From Candidatus Methylophosphatis roskildensis (lineage in GTDB: Bacteria; Pseudomonadota; Gammaproteobacteria; Burkholderiales; Rhodocyclaceae), in assembly GCA_016708905.1 (NCBI GenBank), contig JADJEV010000004.1:558001-622000 (forward strand): a DNA stretch of 64,000 nt, read 5' to 3'. Of this stretch, positions 44,718 through 54,035 are shown in pieces. Position 1 is the first letter of the stretch. Every line of letters starts with the position of its first letter. The notes below the pieces were generated by a model. That model was not told the DNA's origin, ran no database searches, and worked only from the letters and a program-made list of their open reading frames with translations. The position numbers were made by a program, and so were the translations under genes.

Positions 44718-46166
44718 TCAGATCGGATAGGGGTCGAGGTCGAACTGGAACAATTCGACAGTGGCGGTCCGCAAGTCGAGCGATATCAGCCGGCCCTGCG
44801 TGATGTAGACATGGCTGGTCTGGGCGACCAGCACGAAGCGGCGCGCGGTATAGCTGCCGGCCGGTGCCAGAATCGCGAACTTCGGCCGCAGCGCTGGCAG
44901 CGCGGGCAGGAGCAGCGCGTGCTTGACGGTGCGCACGGGATTCGATGCGCCATGGCGAAACGCGATGTCGACGGCTTGCGCGCCATTGCTGAGGATCTGC
45001 AATCCGAGTTCCACATGCTCCGGATTGTCGCTGCGCGACCAGCGCACCAGGCAGATCGTCCATGACTCATCCGCGTCGGCGCGTAGGGCGATCACCCCGC
45101 CCGACACGATGCCCTCGATGAAGCCGCTGACGTGCATGATCGCAAAGCCGCCGGCGCTTTCATTGATCACCATCCAGTCGGACAGCTCGGGTGGTTCGGC
45201 GCAGGTCGGGTCGATCAGCCGGCATATGTCCGGCAGGCCCGTGCATACCTTCACGCGATAGCTGCTGGAGCGTCGATTGAGCTTGCGCTTGTGCGAGCCG
45301 GAGAACTGGTCGGCGATCCGCCGCAGCAGTGCGGCGAGCGATGCCGCTTCGCCGTCGCCGGAATCGGCTTCCTCCGGCAGCGGGGCGAGCTGCGTCGCAT
45401 TGGCCAGGGCGTGCGAGGCCAGCGGCGCCAGCGAGAAGACCATGACACCGGGCCGGCTCGGCGGCAGGCGCCGGGCGAACTGTTGCGGCCCGCGATCGTG
45501 CTTGAGTTCCACCCAGTACCAGCTCTCGTCGGCCTCGCGTGGGCGATCGTCGTGCAGCACGACGGGAATCTCGGCCGCCTCGAGCCAATCGATGGTGTCA
45601 CCGATCTCCTGCGCCGACAGGTGCTCGGGCGAGACGCATCCCAGCGCCAGCAGGCGGGTGTAGATCAGGCGCCCGTCGTGAGCTGGACCCGGCGCTTTTG
45701 CGTTGCCTGCAGCGCAGCGGGTCAGTGCGCGGTGCATTTCGCTGGCGCGCAGCCAGAGCTTGGGCGGAACCGTGGTGCCGGCAAGCACACAGACCTCGAA
45801 GCGTCGGTACACCGCCTGCAGCCCGTCACGGGCGGCGCCAGGGGCCGGCATTACCCTCAGCAGCCGCAGGTGGCACTCGGCAAGTTGGCCGAGGGCGTCC
45901 GACATTTCGACTGAACGGCTGCGCGCTTCACGGGAAAGCGGCAGAGCGGCCCGGCGCAGAGACGGCCGCAGGCGAAGCAGCCGATCGTGTATCTGGCGGT
46001 CGAGAACGCCGAGCAGGCGCGCGTAGGTCGGATCGCCCGGCGGCGATTCGCTGAGCTGCCGCAGCTTCGCGCGCAAGTCCGGCAGGTCGGCGGCATCGAG
46101 CGAGGTTGGCGCGCAATCCGGCCAGGCGTTCAGAATCGTGATCTCGTCTTCAGCGGTATCCAGCAT
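44718..46166 (-). CDS. Protein of unknown function, possibly with a PilZ-like C-terminal half
   Basis: The 482-residue cytoplasmic protein has a helical N-terminal half (LRAKLRQLSESPPGDPTYAR). Its C-terminal half is beta-rich, with RKLNRRSSSYRVKVCTGLPD, DWMVINESAGGFAIMHVSG and VELGLQILSN. The Arg-rich strand and the NESAGGFA turn recall PilZ-like barrels (RxxxR and D/NxSxxG), so c-di-GMP binding is possible but unproven. It is convergent with yihY. I do not recognise a named family. Confidence 0.7.
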   Translation of the reverse strand: MLDTAEDEITILNAWPDCAPTSLDAADLPDLRAKLRQLSESPPGDPTYARLLGVLDRQIHDRLLRLRPSLRRAALPLSREARSRSVEMSDALGQLAECHLRLLRVMPAPGAARDGLQAVYRRFEVCVLAGTTVPPKLWLRASEMHRALTRCAAGNAKAPGPAHDGRLIYTRLLALGCVSPEHLSAQEIGDTIDWLEAAEIPVVLHDDRPREADESWYWVELKHDRGPQQFARRLPPSRPGVMVFSLAPLASHALANATQLAPLPEEADSGDGEAASLAALLRRIADQFSGSHKRKLNRRSSSYRVKVCTGLPDICRLIDPTCAEPPELSDWMVINESAGGFAIMHVSGFIEGIVSGGVIALRADADESWTICLVRWSRSDNPEHVELGLQILSNGAQAVDIAFRHGASNPVRTVKHALLLPALPALRPKFAILAPAGSYTARRFVLVAQTSHVYITQGRLISLDLRTATVELFQFDLDPYPI

Positions 46167-46296
46167 GGTGGTTTGTCGGGCCGGCGAGGCGGGGGAGCAG
46201 GGATTCTAGGCTCGGGCCGCAGATTTGACGCTGATTTGAATCACGGTCGGCAGATCATGGACTTGAATCCCTGTCTTCCGGCAAAGTCTGAAGTGC

Positions 46297-46325
46297 TTGT
46301 TTCACTTGATACCGTCTCGTATAAT
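46297..46325 (+). promoter_or_regulatory. Sigma70 promoter of the rpsP operon
   Basis: TTGTTT (46297-46302) and TATAAT (46320-46325) are separated by 17 bases. The rpsP start codon is about 130 bp downstream, leaving an untranslated leader long enough for regulatory structure. Confidence 0.8.
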
Positions 46326-46456
46326 CACTGGCTTTCCCGGCCGGGAACAAACCTCCGTTGGCTCGCACGGCGCCATTACCGGGCAGTTGCCGGTGACTCG
46401 CCGCGCATCTTCGTGATCGCATCGAGCCTGCGCTCAACTCGTTAGGACTCTCAGTC

Positions 46457-46705
46457 ATGGTTGTAATCCGTCTCGCACGCGGTGGTGCCAAGAAGCGCCC
46501 GTTTTACAACATCGTCGCCGCCGATTCGCGCAATCGGCGCGATGGCCGTTTCATCGAGCGCGTCGGCTTTTACAATCCGATGGCAGATAAGGAAGGCCTG
46601 CGCGTTAACATGGAGCGCATCGCCCTCTGGGAACAGAACGGCGCCCAGTTGTCGCCGACCGTTGCGCGTCTGGTCAAACAGGCCAAGAGGGCGGTTGCCG
46701 CCTGA
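46457..46705 (+). CDS. rpsP: 30S ribosomal protein S16
   Basis: The 82-residue protein begins MVVIRLARGGAKKRPFYNIV and has the typical DGRFIERVGFYNPMADKEG. It is the first gene of rpsP-rimM-trmD-rplS, behind a well-formed promoter. The rimM start is 16 bp downstream. Confidence 0.97.
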   Translation: MVVIRLARGGAKKRPFYNIVAADSRNRRDGRFIERVGFYNPMADKEGLRVNMERIALWEQNGAQLSPTVARLVKQAKRAVAA

Positions 46706-46720
46706 GGCTGCAAGCACCGC

Positions 46721-47242
46721 ATGATCGTACTGGGGCGCGTTTCCGCCCCGTTTGGAATACAGGGCTGGGTCAAGGTCCATGCCTTCGGGTCCGATCAGCA
46801 CGCTCTCGCCTCGATGCCGCGGTGGTGGCTGGGGTGTGATCCGGATTCGAGCGACGGCTGGCGGGCAGCGGATCTAGAGGATAGCCGCGAGCAAGGCGGC
46901 GCGCTGATAGTCAGATTGGAAGGTATCGACGATCGAACCGCGGCGGTAGCGCTCAAGGGCATGTACATTGGCGCCCCGCGAGAGGCGCTAGCGGAGCCGG
47001 CAGAAGACGAGTTCTACTGGGGCGACTTGATCGGTCTCGCGGTCGTCACCGAGCAGGGCGAGCCGCTCGGCATGGTAGAGGGACTGATCGAGTCCAGCGC
47101 CCACGATGTGCTGGTCGTGCGGGAAACGCAAGACGGCTCGCCAGCCGGCAAGGAGCGCCTGTTGCCCTTCGTGGGAAAGGTGATTCGGCAGGTCGACGTG
47201 GCCGGAGGTATGATCCGCGTGGACTGGGGTGCCGACTGGTGA
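46721..47242 (+). CDS. rimM: 16S rRNA processing protein RimM
   Basis: RimM assists 30S head assembly with S19. The 173-residue protein has the N-terminal barrel signature VLGRVSAPFGIQGWVKVHAF. The C-terminal PRC domain contains EFYWGDLIGLAVVTEQGEPL and ERLLPFVGKVIRQVDVAGGM. Its TGA overlaps the GTG start of trmD. Confidence 0.95.
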   Translation: MIVLGRVSAPFGIQGWVKVHAFGSDQHALASMPRWWLGCDPDSSDGWRAADLEDSREQGGALIVRLEGIDDRTAAVALKGMYIGAPREALAEPAEDEFYWGDLIGLAVVTEQGEPLGMVEGLIESSAHDVLVVRETQDGSPAGKERLLPFVGKVIRQVDVAGGMIRVDWGADW

Positions 47243-48009
47243 GCGGCGGCGGCATTCGGATAGACGCCATCACGCTGTTTCCGGAGATGTTTGCAGCGGT
47301 GACAGCCTCCGGCATAACCAGGCGTGCAGTGGAACGCGGGTTATGGGGGCTGACCTGCTGGAATCCGCGCGACTTCACCGCGGACATCCACCGCACGGTC
47401 GACGACAGGCCATACGGCGGCGGTCCCGGGATGGTGATGCTTGCCGAGCCGCTGGAGAAGGCGATCGATGCAGCTCGCCAAGCGCAGGTTCTGGAAACAG
47501 GGCAGGGCGGGAGGGTGATCTACCTGACGCCGCAGGGTGTGCAGATGACCCACCGGCGGGTTTGCGAGTTGGCACGCGAGCCCGCATTGCTGTTGTTGTG
47601 CGGTCGCTATGAGGGCATCGACCAGCGGCTGATTCGCGGCTGTGTCGATGAAGAGATTTCGCTCGGAGACTTCGTGCTTTCCGGGGGCGAAGTGGCCGCG
47701 ATGGCGGTGATCGATGCAATCGTTCGCCAGTTGCCGGGTGCGCTCAACGACGCGGAATCGGCAGCACAGGAGTCCTTCGCCGATGGCTTGCTCGACTTTC
47801 CGCATTACACGCGGCCGGAAGAATACAAGGGCGAGCGGGTACCCGAAGTTCTGCTTTCCGGGCACCACGAGCTGATTCGCCGCTGGCGGCTCAAGCAGTC
47901 GCTGGGCCGGACCTGGCAACGTCGGCCGGAACTGCTGGCACGGCGCAACTTGACGGAGGAGGAAACAAGGCTGCTTGAGGAGTTCAGGCAGGAACAGCAG
48001 CAGCGGTAG
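47239..48009 (+). CDS. trmD: tRNA (guanine-N1)-methyltransferase
   Basis: TrmD methylates G37 of tRNAs with a trefoil-knot fold. The 256-residue protein starts at GTG 47239. It has RIDAITLFPEMFAAV, DDRPYGGGPGMVM, LLCGRYEGIDQR and EISLGDFVLSGGEVAAM (the knot and S-adenosylmethionine site). PHYTRPEEYKGERVPEVLLS is also present. It overlaps rimM by four bases. Confidence 0.96.
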   Translation: MSGGGIRIDAITLFPEMFAAVTASGITRRAVERGLWGLTCWNPRDFTADIHRTVDDRPYGGGPGMVMLAEPLEKAIDAARQAQVLETGQGGRVIYLTPQGVQMTHRRVCELAREPALLLLCGRYEGIDQRLIRGCVDEEISLGDFVLSGGEVAAMAVIDAIVRQLPGALNDAESAAQESFADGLLDFPHYTRPEEYKGERVPEVLLSGHHELIRRWRLKQSLGRTWQRRPELLARRNLTEEETRLLEEFRQEQQQR

Positions 48010-48112
48010 GGCGGGATGCGGGCTACGGCCCCGTGCCATTTCGAAGAAAGGCGAGCATCACCTGCGGGTGCTCTGCGCGCGAGGCCAAGTGCCACTGAAA
48101 CAGGAGCAGAAG

Positions 48113-48544
48113 ATGAATCTGATCGAGCAACTCGAGCAGGAAGAGATAGCCCGCCTGGGCAAGAACATTCCCGATTTCGCGCCGGGCGACACCGTCGTGG
48201 TGAACGTGAAGGTCGTCGAAGGTGAGCGCAAGCGCGTGCAGGCCTATGAGGGCGTGGTGATCGGGCGGCGCAATCGCGGCCTCAACTCGAACTTCATCGT
48301 GCGCAAGATCTCGTCGGGCGAAGGCGTCGAACGGACGTTTCAGCTTTATTCGCCGTTGATCGCCAGTATCGAAGTTAAGCGCAAGGGCGACGTGCGACGC
48401 GCCAAGCTCTACTACCTGCGTCAGCGTTCGGGCAAGTCGGCGCGCATCAAGGAGAAGCTCGTCAGGTCAGGTCTCAAGGCGGCCGTGACCTCGCCCGCGG
48501 TGCCAGCCGAGGAATCGGCGGAATCGGCGGAACCGGCGGAATAA
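48113..48544 (+). CDS. rplS: 50S ribosomal protein L19
   Basis: From ATG 48113 the product has 143 residues. The core contains IPDFAPGDTVVVNVKVVEGE, RVQAYEGVVIGRRNRGLNSN and RRAKLYYLRQRSGKSARIKE. The last 25 residues (SPAVPAEESAESAEPAE) extend past the usual end. The gap of about 100 bp after trmD has no gene. A strong hairpin terminator follows. Confidence 0.96.
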   Translation: MNLIEQLEQEEIARLGKNIPDFAPGDTVVVNVKVVEGERKRVQAYEGVVIGRRNRGLNSNFIVRKISSGEGVERTFQLYSPLIASIEVKRKGDVRRAKLYYLRQRSGKSARIKEKLVRSGLKAAVTSPAVPAEESAESAEPAE

Positions 48545-48560
48545 GCACGGAAAGTCAATT

Positions 48561-48589
48561 GAAAATGGGGCCTGCATGGCCCCATTTTC
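48561..48589. terminator. Bidirectional terminator between rplS and folE2
   Basis: A 12-base perfect stem (GAAAATGGGGCC with GGCCCCATTTTC) encloses a five-base loop. Its A-rich and T-rich ends give a termination signal on both strands, which suits the convergent genes around it. Confidence 0.85.
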
Positions 48590-48632
48590 ACTGTGCTGCG
48601 CAGAATCGCGGCTGGGCCGCTTTCTACCGGCC

Positions 48633-49442
48633 TCAGCTCTTCAGCTTGTCGCGTTCGATCAGCGCGTAGGCGGAATGGTTGTGAATCGACTCGAAGTTCT
48701 CGCTCTCGACAACATAGGCTTCGATTCGATCATCGCGGTTGAGCGTGCCGGCGATGTCGCGCACCATGTCTTCGACGAACTTAGGGTTGTCGTAGGCCCT
48801 CTCGGTTACGTACTTTTCGTCGGGCCGCTTGAGCAGGCCGTAGAGTTCGCACGACGCCTGTGACTCGGCGATGCCAATGATGTCCTCGATCCACACGAAG
48901 GCGTTGGTGCGAGCAGCGATCGTCACGTGCGATCGCTGGTTGTGCGCACCGTAGTCCGAAATCTTCTTCGAACACGGGCACAGGCTGGTCACCGGAATCA
49001 CCACCTTCATCTGGAAGTCGTATTCGCTGCCGGCGCCGATCTCGCCGATAAACGTGACTTCGTAATCCATCAGGGCCTTGACGCCGGATACCGGGGCGGC
49101 CTTGCTGACGAAATACGGAAAACTCATCTCGACATGGCCGGTTTCGGCCTCGAGGCGCTTGATCATTTCCCGCAGCATCGGCTCGAAACTCTCGACCGAG
49201 ATCTCATGCTCGTTGGCGTTGAGGATCTCGACGAATCGCGACATGTGCGTGCCCTTGAAGTGATGCGGCAAACCGACGTACATGTTGAAACTGGCGATTG
49301 TGTGCTGGACGCCGCCATTCTTGTCCATCACGCGAATCGGGTGGCGGATCGACTTGATGCCCACCTTGTCGATCGCCAGATGGCGTCGATCCTGGGTGTT
49401 CTGTACGTCGGGAATGGGGGGCTTCTCTCTCGCGTTCATCAT
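48633..49442 (-). CDS. folE2: GTP cyclohydrolase FolE2 (type IB)
   Basis: FolE2 makes dihydroneopterin triphosphate, the first folate intermediate, and can work with metals other than zinc. The 269-residue protein has FNMYVGLPHHFKGTHMSRFV, the metal-Cys region VTSLCPCSKKISDYGAHNQR and ENFESIHNHSAYALI. The two Met codons at the start make 49442 or 49439 equivalent choices. It lies downstream of dxs on the same strand with a 91 bp gap. Confidence 0.95.
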   Translation of the reverse strand: MMNAREKPPIPDVQNTQDRRHLAIDKVGIKSIRHPIRVMDKNGGVQHTIASFNMYVGLPHHFKGTHMSRFVEILNANEHEISVESFEPMLREMIKRLEAETGHVEMSFPYFVSKAAPVSGVKALMDYEVTFIGEIGAGSEYDFQMKVVIPVTSLCPCSKKISDYGAHNQRSHVTIAARTNAFVWIEDIIGIAESQASCELYGLLKRPDEKYVTERAYDNPKFVEDMVRDIAGTLNRDDRIEAYVVESENFESIHNHSAYALIERDKLKS

Positions 49443-49533
49443 CAGCTTTCAGGAATGACCCGGATTCGGCCCCGGATCGTTTCTTTCCGCTCCCTCGGCC
49501 AGGTGAGTTGCCAGTCTAACATTCCCGACTGTT

Positions 49534-51420
49534 CTACTCAACTTTGTCCGCCAGTACGGTTCTGATGCGCTGGAGGATGCCTTCGCGATCAAGGCCGACG
49601 CCGGCAAGCAACTGCGCTTGGTCTCCGTGGTCAACAAACACATCCGGCAGCCCGAGGCGCAGGATGCGGGTCGCGAGTTCCATGCCTCCCAGGGCGCGCT
49701 CGACTTCGGCGCCAGCGCCGCCAATGATGGTGTTTTCTTCCAGCGTGACCAGCAACTCGTGCGACTCGGCGAGTTGCCGTACCAAGTCGACGTCGAGCGG
49801 CTTGACGAAGCGCATGTTGGCTACCGTGGCATCCAGCGCTTCACCGGCGACCAGCGCAGGCGGCAGCATGCCGCCGAAGGCGAGCAGGGCGATACGCTTG
49901 CCGTTGCGACGCAATTCGCCCTTGCCGACGGGAAGCGCGGTAAGCGCCCTTTCCGGCACGATGCCTGGACCGCTGCCGCGCGGATAGCGAATCGCGGTCG
50001 GGCAATCGAGCTGGAAGGCCGTGGTCAGCATCTGCCGGCACTCGCTCTCGTCCGCCGGCGTCATCACGACCATGTTCGGAATACAGGCGAGGTACGATAG
50101 GTCGAACGCGCCGTGGTGGGTTGCACCATCCGCACCGACCAAGCCAGCGCGGTCGAGTGCAAAGACGACTGGCAGGTTCTGCAGCGCGATGTCGTGGATC
50201 AACTGGTCATAGCCGCGCTGCAGGAATGTCGAGTAGATTGCCACCACCGGTTTCATTCCCTCGCAGGCGAGGCCGCCGGCGAAGGTGACGGCATGCTGCT
50301 CGGCAATGCCGACATCGAAGTAGCGATCCGGGAATTCCTCGGCAAACCGGACCATCCCGGAACCCTCGCGCATTGCCGGCGTGATGCCGATCAATCGTTT
50401 GTCCTGGGCCGCCATATCGCACAGCCAGTCACCGAATATCTGCGTGTAGGTGAGCTTGCCGCCTGGCTTTCCGGCCTGGATGCCGGCTTCATGGTCGAAC
50501 TTCGAGACGCCGTGATAGAGAACCGGGTCGACTTCCGCGAGCTTGTAGCCCTGGCCCTTGCGGGTGATTACGTGGAGGAACTGCGGACCTTGCAGTTCCG
50601 CGAGATTGCGCAGGGTGGGAACCAGCGCGTCCAGATCGTGCCCGTCGATCGGCCCGAAGTAATGGAAGCCGAATTCCTCGAACAGGGTGCCCGGCGATAC
50701 CATGCCTTTGACGTGCTCCTCGGCCCGCTTGGCCAGCTCGAGCAGCGACGGCGCCACCTTGAGCACCTCTTTGGCACCCCGCCGTGCGGTATTGAAAGCA
50801 CGGCCGGAAAGCAGCCGGGCGAGGTATTTATTGAGCGCGCCGACCGGCGGCGAGATCGACATGTCGTTGTCGTTGAGGATCACCAGCAGGTTGGTGTCGA
50901 TTACGCCGGCATTGTTCAGTGCCTCGAAGGCCTGGCCGGCGCTCATCGCACCGTCACCGATCACCGCGATTGCCTTGCGGCTCTCGCCGCGGGCACGCGC
51001 TGCGACCGCCATGCCGAGCGCGGCAGAGATCGAAGTCGACGAATGTGCGGTGCCGAAGGTGTCGTATTCGCTTTCGCAGCGTCTCGGAAAACCGGAGATG
51101 CCGCCCGCCATGCGCAGCCTCGCCATGCCCTGCCGGCGACCGGTGAGGATCTTGTGCGCATAGGTCTGGTGGCCGACATCCCAGACCAGGCGATCGTAGG
51201 GCGTGTCGAATACGTAGTGCAGCGCGATAGTGAGTTCCACCGTGCCGAGGTTGGACGACAGGTGGCCGCCTGTCTTCGCCACCGATTCCAGCAGGAAGGC
51301 CCGCAACTCGGTCGCCAGTTGCGGCAGATCGCGCCGGTCGAGGCCTCGGAGTGCCGACGGATCGCCGACCTTGTCGAGCAGCGGATAGGCCGAATGAGTT
51401 ATTTGTTCGTCGCGTTGCAT
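49534..51420 (-). CDS. dxs: 1-deoxy-D-xylulose-5-phosphate synthase
   Basis: Dxs condenses pyruvate and glyceraldehyde 3-phosphate, the first step of the MEP isoprenoid pathway. The 628-residue thiamine-diphosphate enzyme starts at ATG 51420. It has GGHLSSNLGTVELTIALHYV, the ThDP motif VIGDGAMSAGQAFEALNNAG, then YFDVGIAEQHAVTFAGGLA and TPADESECRQML. It is followed upstream by ispA with 17 bp between them, so the two are one unit. Confidence 0.96.
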   Translation of the reverse strand: MQRDEQITHSAYPLLDKVGDPSALRGLDRRDLPQLATELRAFLLESVAKTGGHLSSNLGTVELTIALHYVFDTPYDRLVWDVGHQTYAHKILTGRRQGMARLRMAGGISGFPRRCESEYDTFGTAHSSTSISAALGMAVAARARGESRKAIAVIGDGAMSAGQAFEALNNAGVIDTNLLVILNDNDMSISPPVGALNKYLARLLSGRAFNTARRGAKEVLKVAPSLLELAKRAEEHVKGMVSPGTLFEEFGFHYFGPIDGHDLDALVPTLRNLAELQGPQFLHVITRKGQGYKLAEVDPVLYHGVSKFDHEAGIQAGKPGGKLTYTQIFGDWLCDMAAQDKRLIGITPAMREGSGMVRFAEEFPDRYFDVGIAEQHAVTFAGGLACEGMKPVVAIYSTFLQRGYDQLIHDIALQNLPVVFALDRAGLVGADGATHHGAFDLSYLACIPNMVVMTPADESECRQMLTTAFQLDCPTAIRYPRGSGPGIVPERALTALPVGKGELRRNGKRIALLAFGGMLPPALVAGEALDATVANMRFVKPLDVDLVRQLAESHELLVTLEENTIIGGAGAEVERALGGMELATRILRLGLPDVFVDHGDQAQLLAGVGLDREGILQRIRTVLADKVE

Positions 51421-51437
51421 GTTGTGCCGTCTTGCGC

Positions 51438-52331
51438 TCAGAATTGCCGCGCAACAATGTAGTGCGAAAGTTCGGCGAGCCGACGTGCGCGGGAGCCGAT
51501 TGGATCCAGCGCCGCCAGGGCCTGGGCACGAAGCTCGTTTGCCATTTCGCGCGCCCGGGTTACGCCGAGTATGCTGACATAGGTGGGCTTGTTCTGTGTC
51601 GCGTCCTTGCCCGCAGTCTTGCCAAGCGTCGCAGTATCGGCCTCGGCGTCGAGGATGTCGTCCACGATCTGGAAAAGCAGGCCGGTGCATTTCCCGAAGC
51701 GATCGAGTGCCTCGCGCTCGGCCGGCGGAAGCCTTCCGCAGCTTGCGCCGAGGAGGACGGCGGCGCGAATCAGCGCCCCGGTCTTGTGGATGTGCATGTG
51801 CTCGAGTTCCTCGATTGTAAGCTGCTGTCCGACTGCGGCGAAATCGATTGCCTGGCCGCCCGCCATGCCGCGCGAGCCCGATGCACGGGCCAGCAAGGCA
51901 AGCATCTCGAATTGCGCAGCTGGTTCGTCGGTGAGCCTTGCTTCGGCGAGTACCGCGAATGCGAGTGATTGCAGGCTGTCGCCCACCAGCAGGGCGGTCG
52001 CCTCATCGTATTCCATGTGAGTGGTGGGCTTGCCGCGCCGCACGCTGTCATCGTCCATGCAGGGCAAATCGTCATGGACCAGCGAGTACGCATGGATCAA
52101 CTCGACCGCGCATGCCGCGTGTTCGACCCGTGCCGGATCGGCGCTGGCCACTTCTCCCGCCGCGAATGCCAGCAGCGGGCGCACGCGTTTACCGCCCCCG
52201 AGCACACTGTAGCGCATCGCGGCGTGTAGACGAGCGGGTGCGATATCCGCCCCCGGCAGACAGCGCGACAGTGTCTTCTCGACGCGAGCCTGGATCTCCA
52301 CCATCCAGTTTGGAAAGTCCACTTGGCTCAT
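51438..52331 (-). CDS. ispA: Farnesyl diphosphate synthase
   Basis: IspA makes farnesyl diphosphate from IPP and DMAPP. The 297-residue protein has GGGKRVRPLL, the first Asp-rich motif in LVHDDLPCMDDDSVRRG and the second in FQIVDDILDAEADT. GKDATQNKPTYVSILG is also typical of bacterial FPP synthases. It lies between xseB (23 bp gap) and dxs, the usual xseB-ispA-dxs order. Confidence 0.95.
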   Translation of the reverse strand: MSQVDFPNWMVEIQARVEKTLSRCLPGADIAPARLHAAMRYSVLGGGKRVRPLLAFAAGEVASADPARVEHAACAVELIHAYSLVHDDLPCMDDDSVRRGKPTTHMEYDEATALLVGDSLQSLAFAVLAEARLTDEPAAQFEMLALLARASGSRGMAGGQAIDFAAVGQQLTIEELEHMHIHKTGALIRAAVLLGASCGRLPPAEREALDRFGKCTGLLFQIVDDILDAEADTATLGKTAGKDATQNKPTYVSILGVTRAREMANELRAQALAALDPIGSRARRLAELSHYIVARQF

Positions 52332-52354
52332 GCTTGAAGAATGTCCTTCGCCCG

Positions 52355-52612
52355 CTACTGGGCGCCGGAGTTGCTGCCGACGCGCGCGAATTCGCGGAAG
52401 ACTCCGGATTCGAGCACCTGCACCTTTTGTTCGGCCGCCGAAAGGGTGTCCTGGCAGAACTTCAACAGCTCGGCGCCGCGCTGGTACGCGGCGAGGGATT
52501 GCTCGAGCGAGAGCCGGCCAGCCTCCATGCCCTGAACGATGCTTTCGAGTTCGGTCATGGCTGATTCGAAGGACTCTGCGACGGGCGGGGAACTCTGCGG
52601 CGGCTTTGCCAT
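52355..52612 (-). CDS. xseB: Exonuclease VII small subunit
   Basis: The 85-residue protein has the family pattern SFESAMTELESIVQGMEAGR, then LSLEQSLAAYQRGAELLKFC. It pairs with XseA (not in the window) to degrade single-stranded DNA. ATG 52612 is preferred over a longer frame that reaches 52720, since the extension has no family similarity. It starts the xseB-ispA-dxs unit. Confidence 0.92.
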   Translation of the reverse strand: MAKPPQSSPPVAESFESAMTELESIVQGMEAGRLSLEQSLAAYQRGAELLKFCQDTLSAAEQKVQVLESGVFREFARVGSNSGAQ

Positions 52613-52801
52613 CGGAAAAGGGCGGTCGAACAAAGACGAAAAATAGCCGATTTCCGGGCTATCGGTCAAACCAGGGAGGGGGTAGAATCCGCGTCCCCGT
52701 CGTCGCGCCAGTTCAGTCACATGTTTTTCGGCGGGTCAACGAGTCGTCTTTCCCCCGGATGGTTTCCGGCTTTCGGTGATTTTTATTGGAGGTTGGGGAT
52801 T

Positions 52802-53905
52802 ATGTCTGATATCCAGTCCGATGCGCACCTCGCGCCCGCTGCCTCGCAGCTACCGGTACAGTGGTATTTCGATGAACAGCTCTTCGAAATGGAGAAACGA
52901 CTTCTCTTCGATGCCGGTCCGGGGTACGTCGGCCATGAGCTGATGGTGCCCGAAGTCGACAGCTTCCGTACGCTCGAGTGGATGGATCATGCCAAGATGC
53001 TGGTACGTCGCGAGGACGGTGTCGACCTGATGTCCAACATCTGCCGTCACCGGCAGGCCATCATGCTGGAAGGATCGGGCACAGCGACCAACGTCGTCTG
53101 TCCGGTACATCGCTGGACCTACGACATGGAGGGCCAGCTACTCGGTGCGCCGCGCTTCCCGCAGAACCCGTGCCTGCATCTGAACAAACAGCGACTGCGG
53201 AACTGGAACGGTCTGCTGTTTCATGGCCCGCGCGACGTCAAGCAGGATCTGGCCGGAATGACGGTGGCAGCCGATCTGGATTTTTCCGGTTATCAGTTGC
53301 ACAAGGTGGTGATGCACGAGTGCAACTACAATTGGAAGACTTTCATCGAGGTCTATCTGGAGGACTACCACGTCGAGTCGTTTCATCCGGGACTCGGCCG
53401 ATTCGTCACCTGCGACGATTTGTCGTGGCATTTCGGCGAGCAGTATTCGGTCCAGCGCGTCGGCATCAACAATCGCCTGGCACGCCCCGGAACGCCCGCC
53501 TACGAACGATGGCACAAGGCGGTGCTCGAATACTACCGAGGAGAGATTCCGCCGCACGGGGCGATCTGGCTCACCTACTACCCCAATATCATGGTCGAGT
53601 GGTATCCGCATGTCCTGGTGGTGAGTACGCTGAAGCCCTTGTCCTTGAACAAGACGATGAACGTGGTCGAGTTCTATTACCCGGAGGACATCGCGCTGTT
53701 CGAGCCGGAGTTCGTCGAGGCCGAACAGGCGGCGTACATGGAGACGGCGATCGAGGACGACGAGATTGCCGAGCGGATGGATCGCGGCCGGCTGGCGCTG
53801 TATCGGCAGGGCACATCGGAAGTCGGCCCCTATCAATCACCGATGGAAGATGGCATGCAACATTTCCATGAGTGGTTGCGGCGGGAATTCGGGGCCTGTC
53901 ACTGA
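52802..53905 (+). CDS. Rieske 2Fe-2S oxygenase, alpha-subunit type
   Basis: From ATG 52802 the product has 367 residues. The Rieske cluster ligands are in NICRHRQA (CxH) and NVVCPVHRWTYDM (CxxH). The mononuclear iron domain follows, with EVYLEDYHVESFHPGL carrying the Asp/His/His arrangement. It belongs to the ring-hydroxylating alpha-subunit family but has no beta subunit, ferredoxin or reductase beside it. It is divergent from xseB-ispA-dxs. The substrate is unknown. A role on a lipid or isoprenoid is suggested only by position. Confidence 0.9.
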   Translation: MSDIQSDAHLAPAASQLPVQWYFDEQLFEMEKRLLFDAGPGYVGHELMVPEVDSFRTLEWMDHAKMLVRREDGVDLMSNICRHRQAIMLEGSGTATNVVCPVHRWTYDMEGQLLGAPRFPQNPCLHLNKQRLRNWNGLLFHGPRDVKQDLAGMTVAADLDFSGYQLHKVVMHECNYNWKTFIEVYLEDYHVESFHPGLGRFVTCDDLSWHFGEQYSVQRVGINNRLARPGTPAYERWHKAVLEYYRGEIPPHGAIWLTYYPNIMVEWYPHVLVVSTLKPLSLNKTMNVVEFYYPEDIALFEPEFVEAEQAAYMETAIEDDEIAERMDRGRLALYRQGTSEVGPYQSPMEDGMQHFHEWLRREFGACH

Positions 53906-54035
53906 CCGAGCGGCCTAATTGCGACGAGCGGGCTGACAGCCTCGGTCCGCTCGCGGATCAGCATTGTGGAATCCGATTGATGCGGCACGTCGCGCGGGAT
54001 ATAGTGGTCCGAAGCATTCAACCGCGGAGCGCCCC

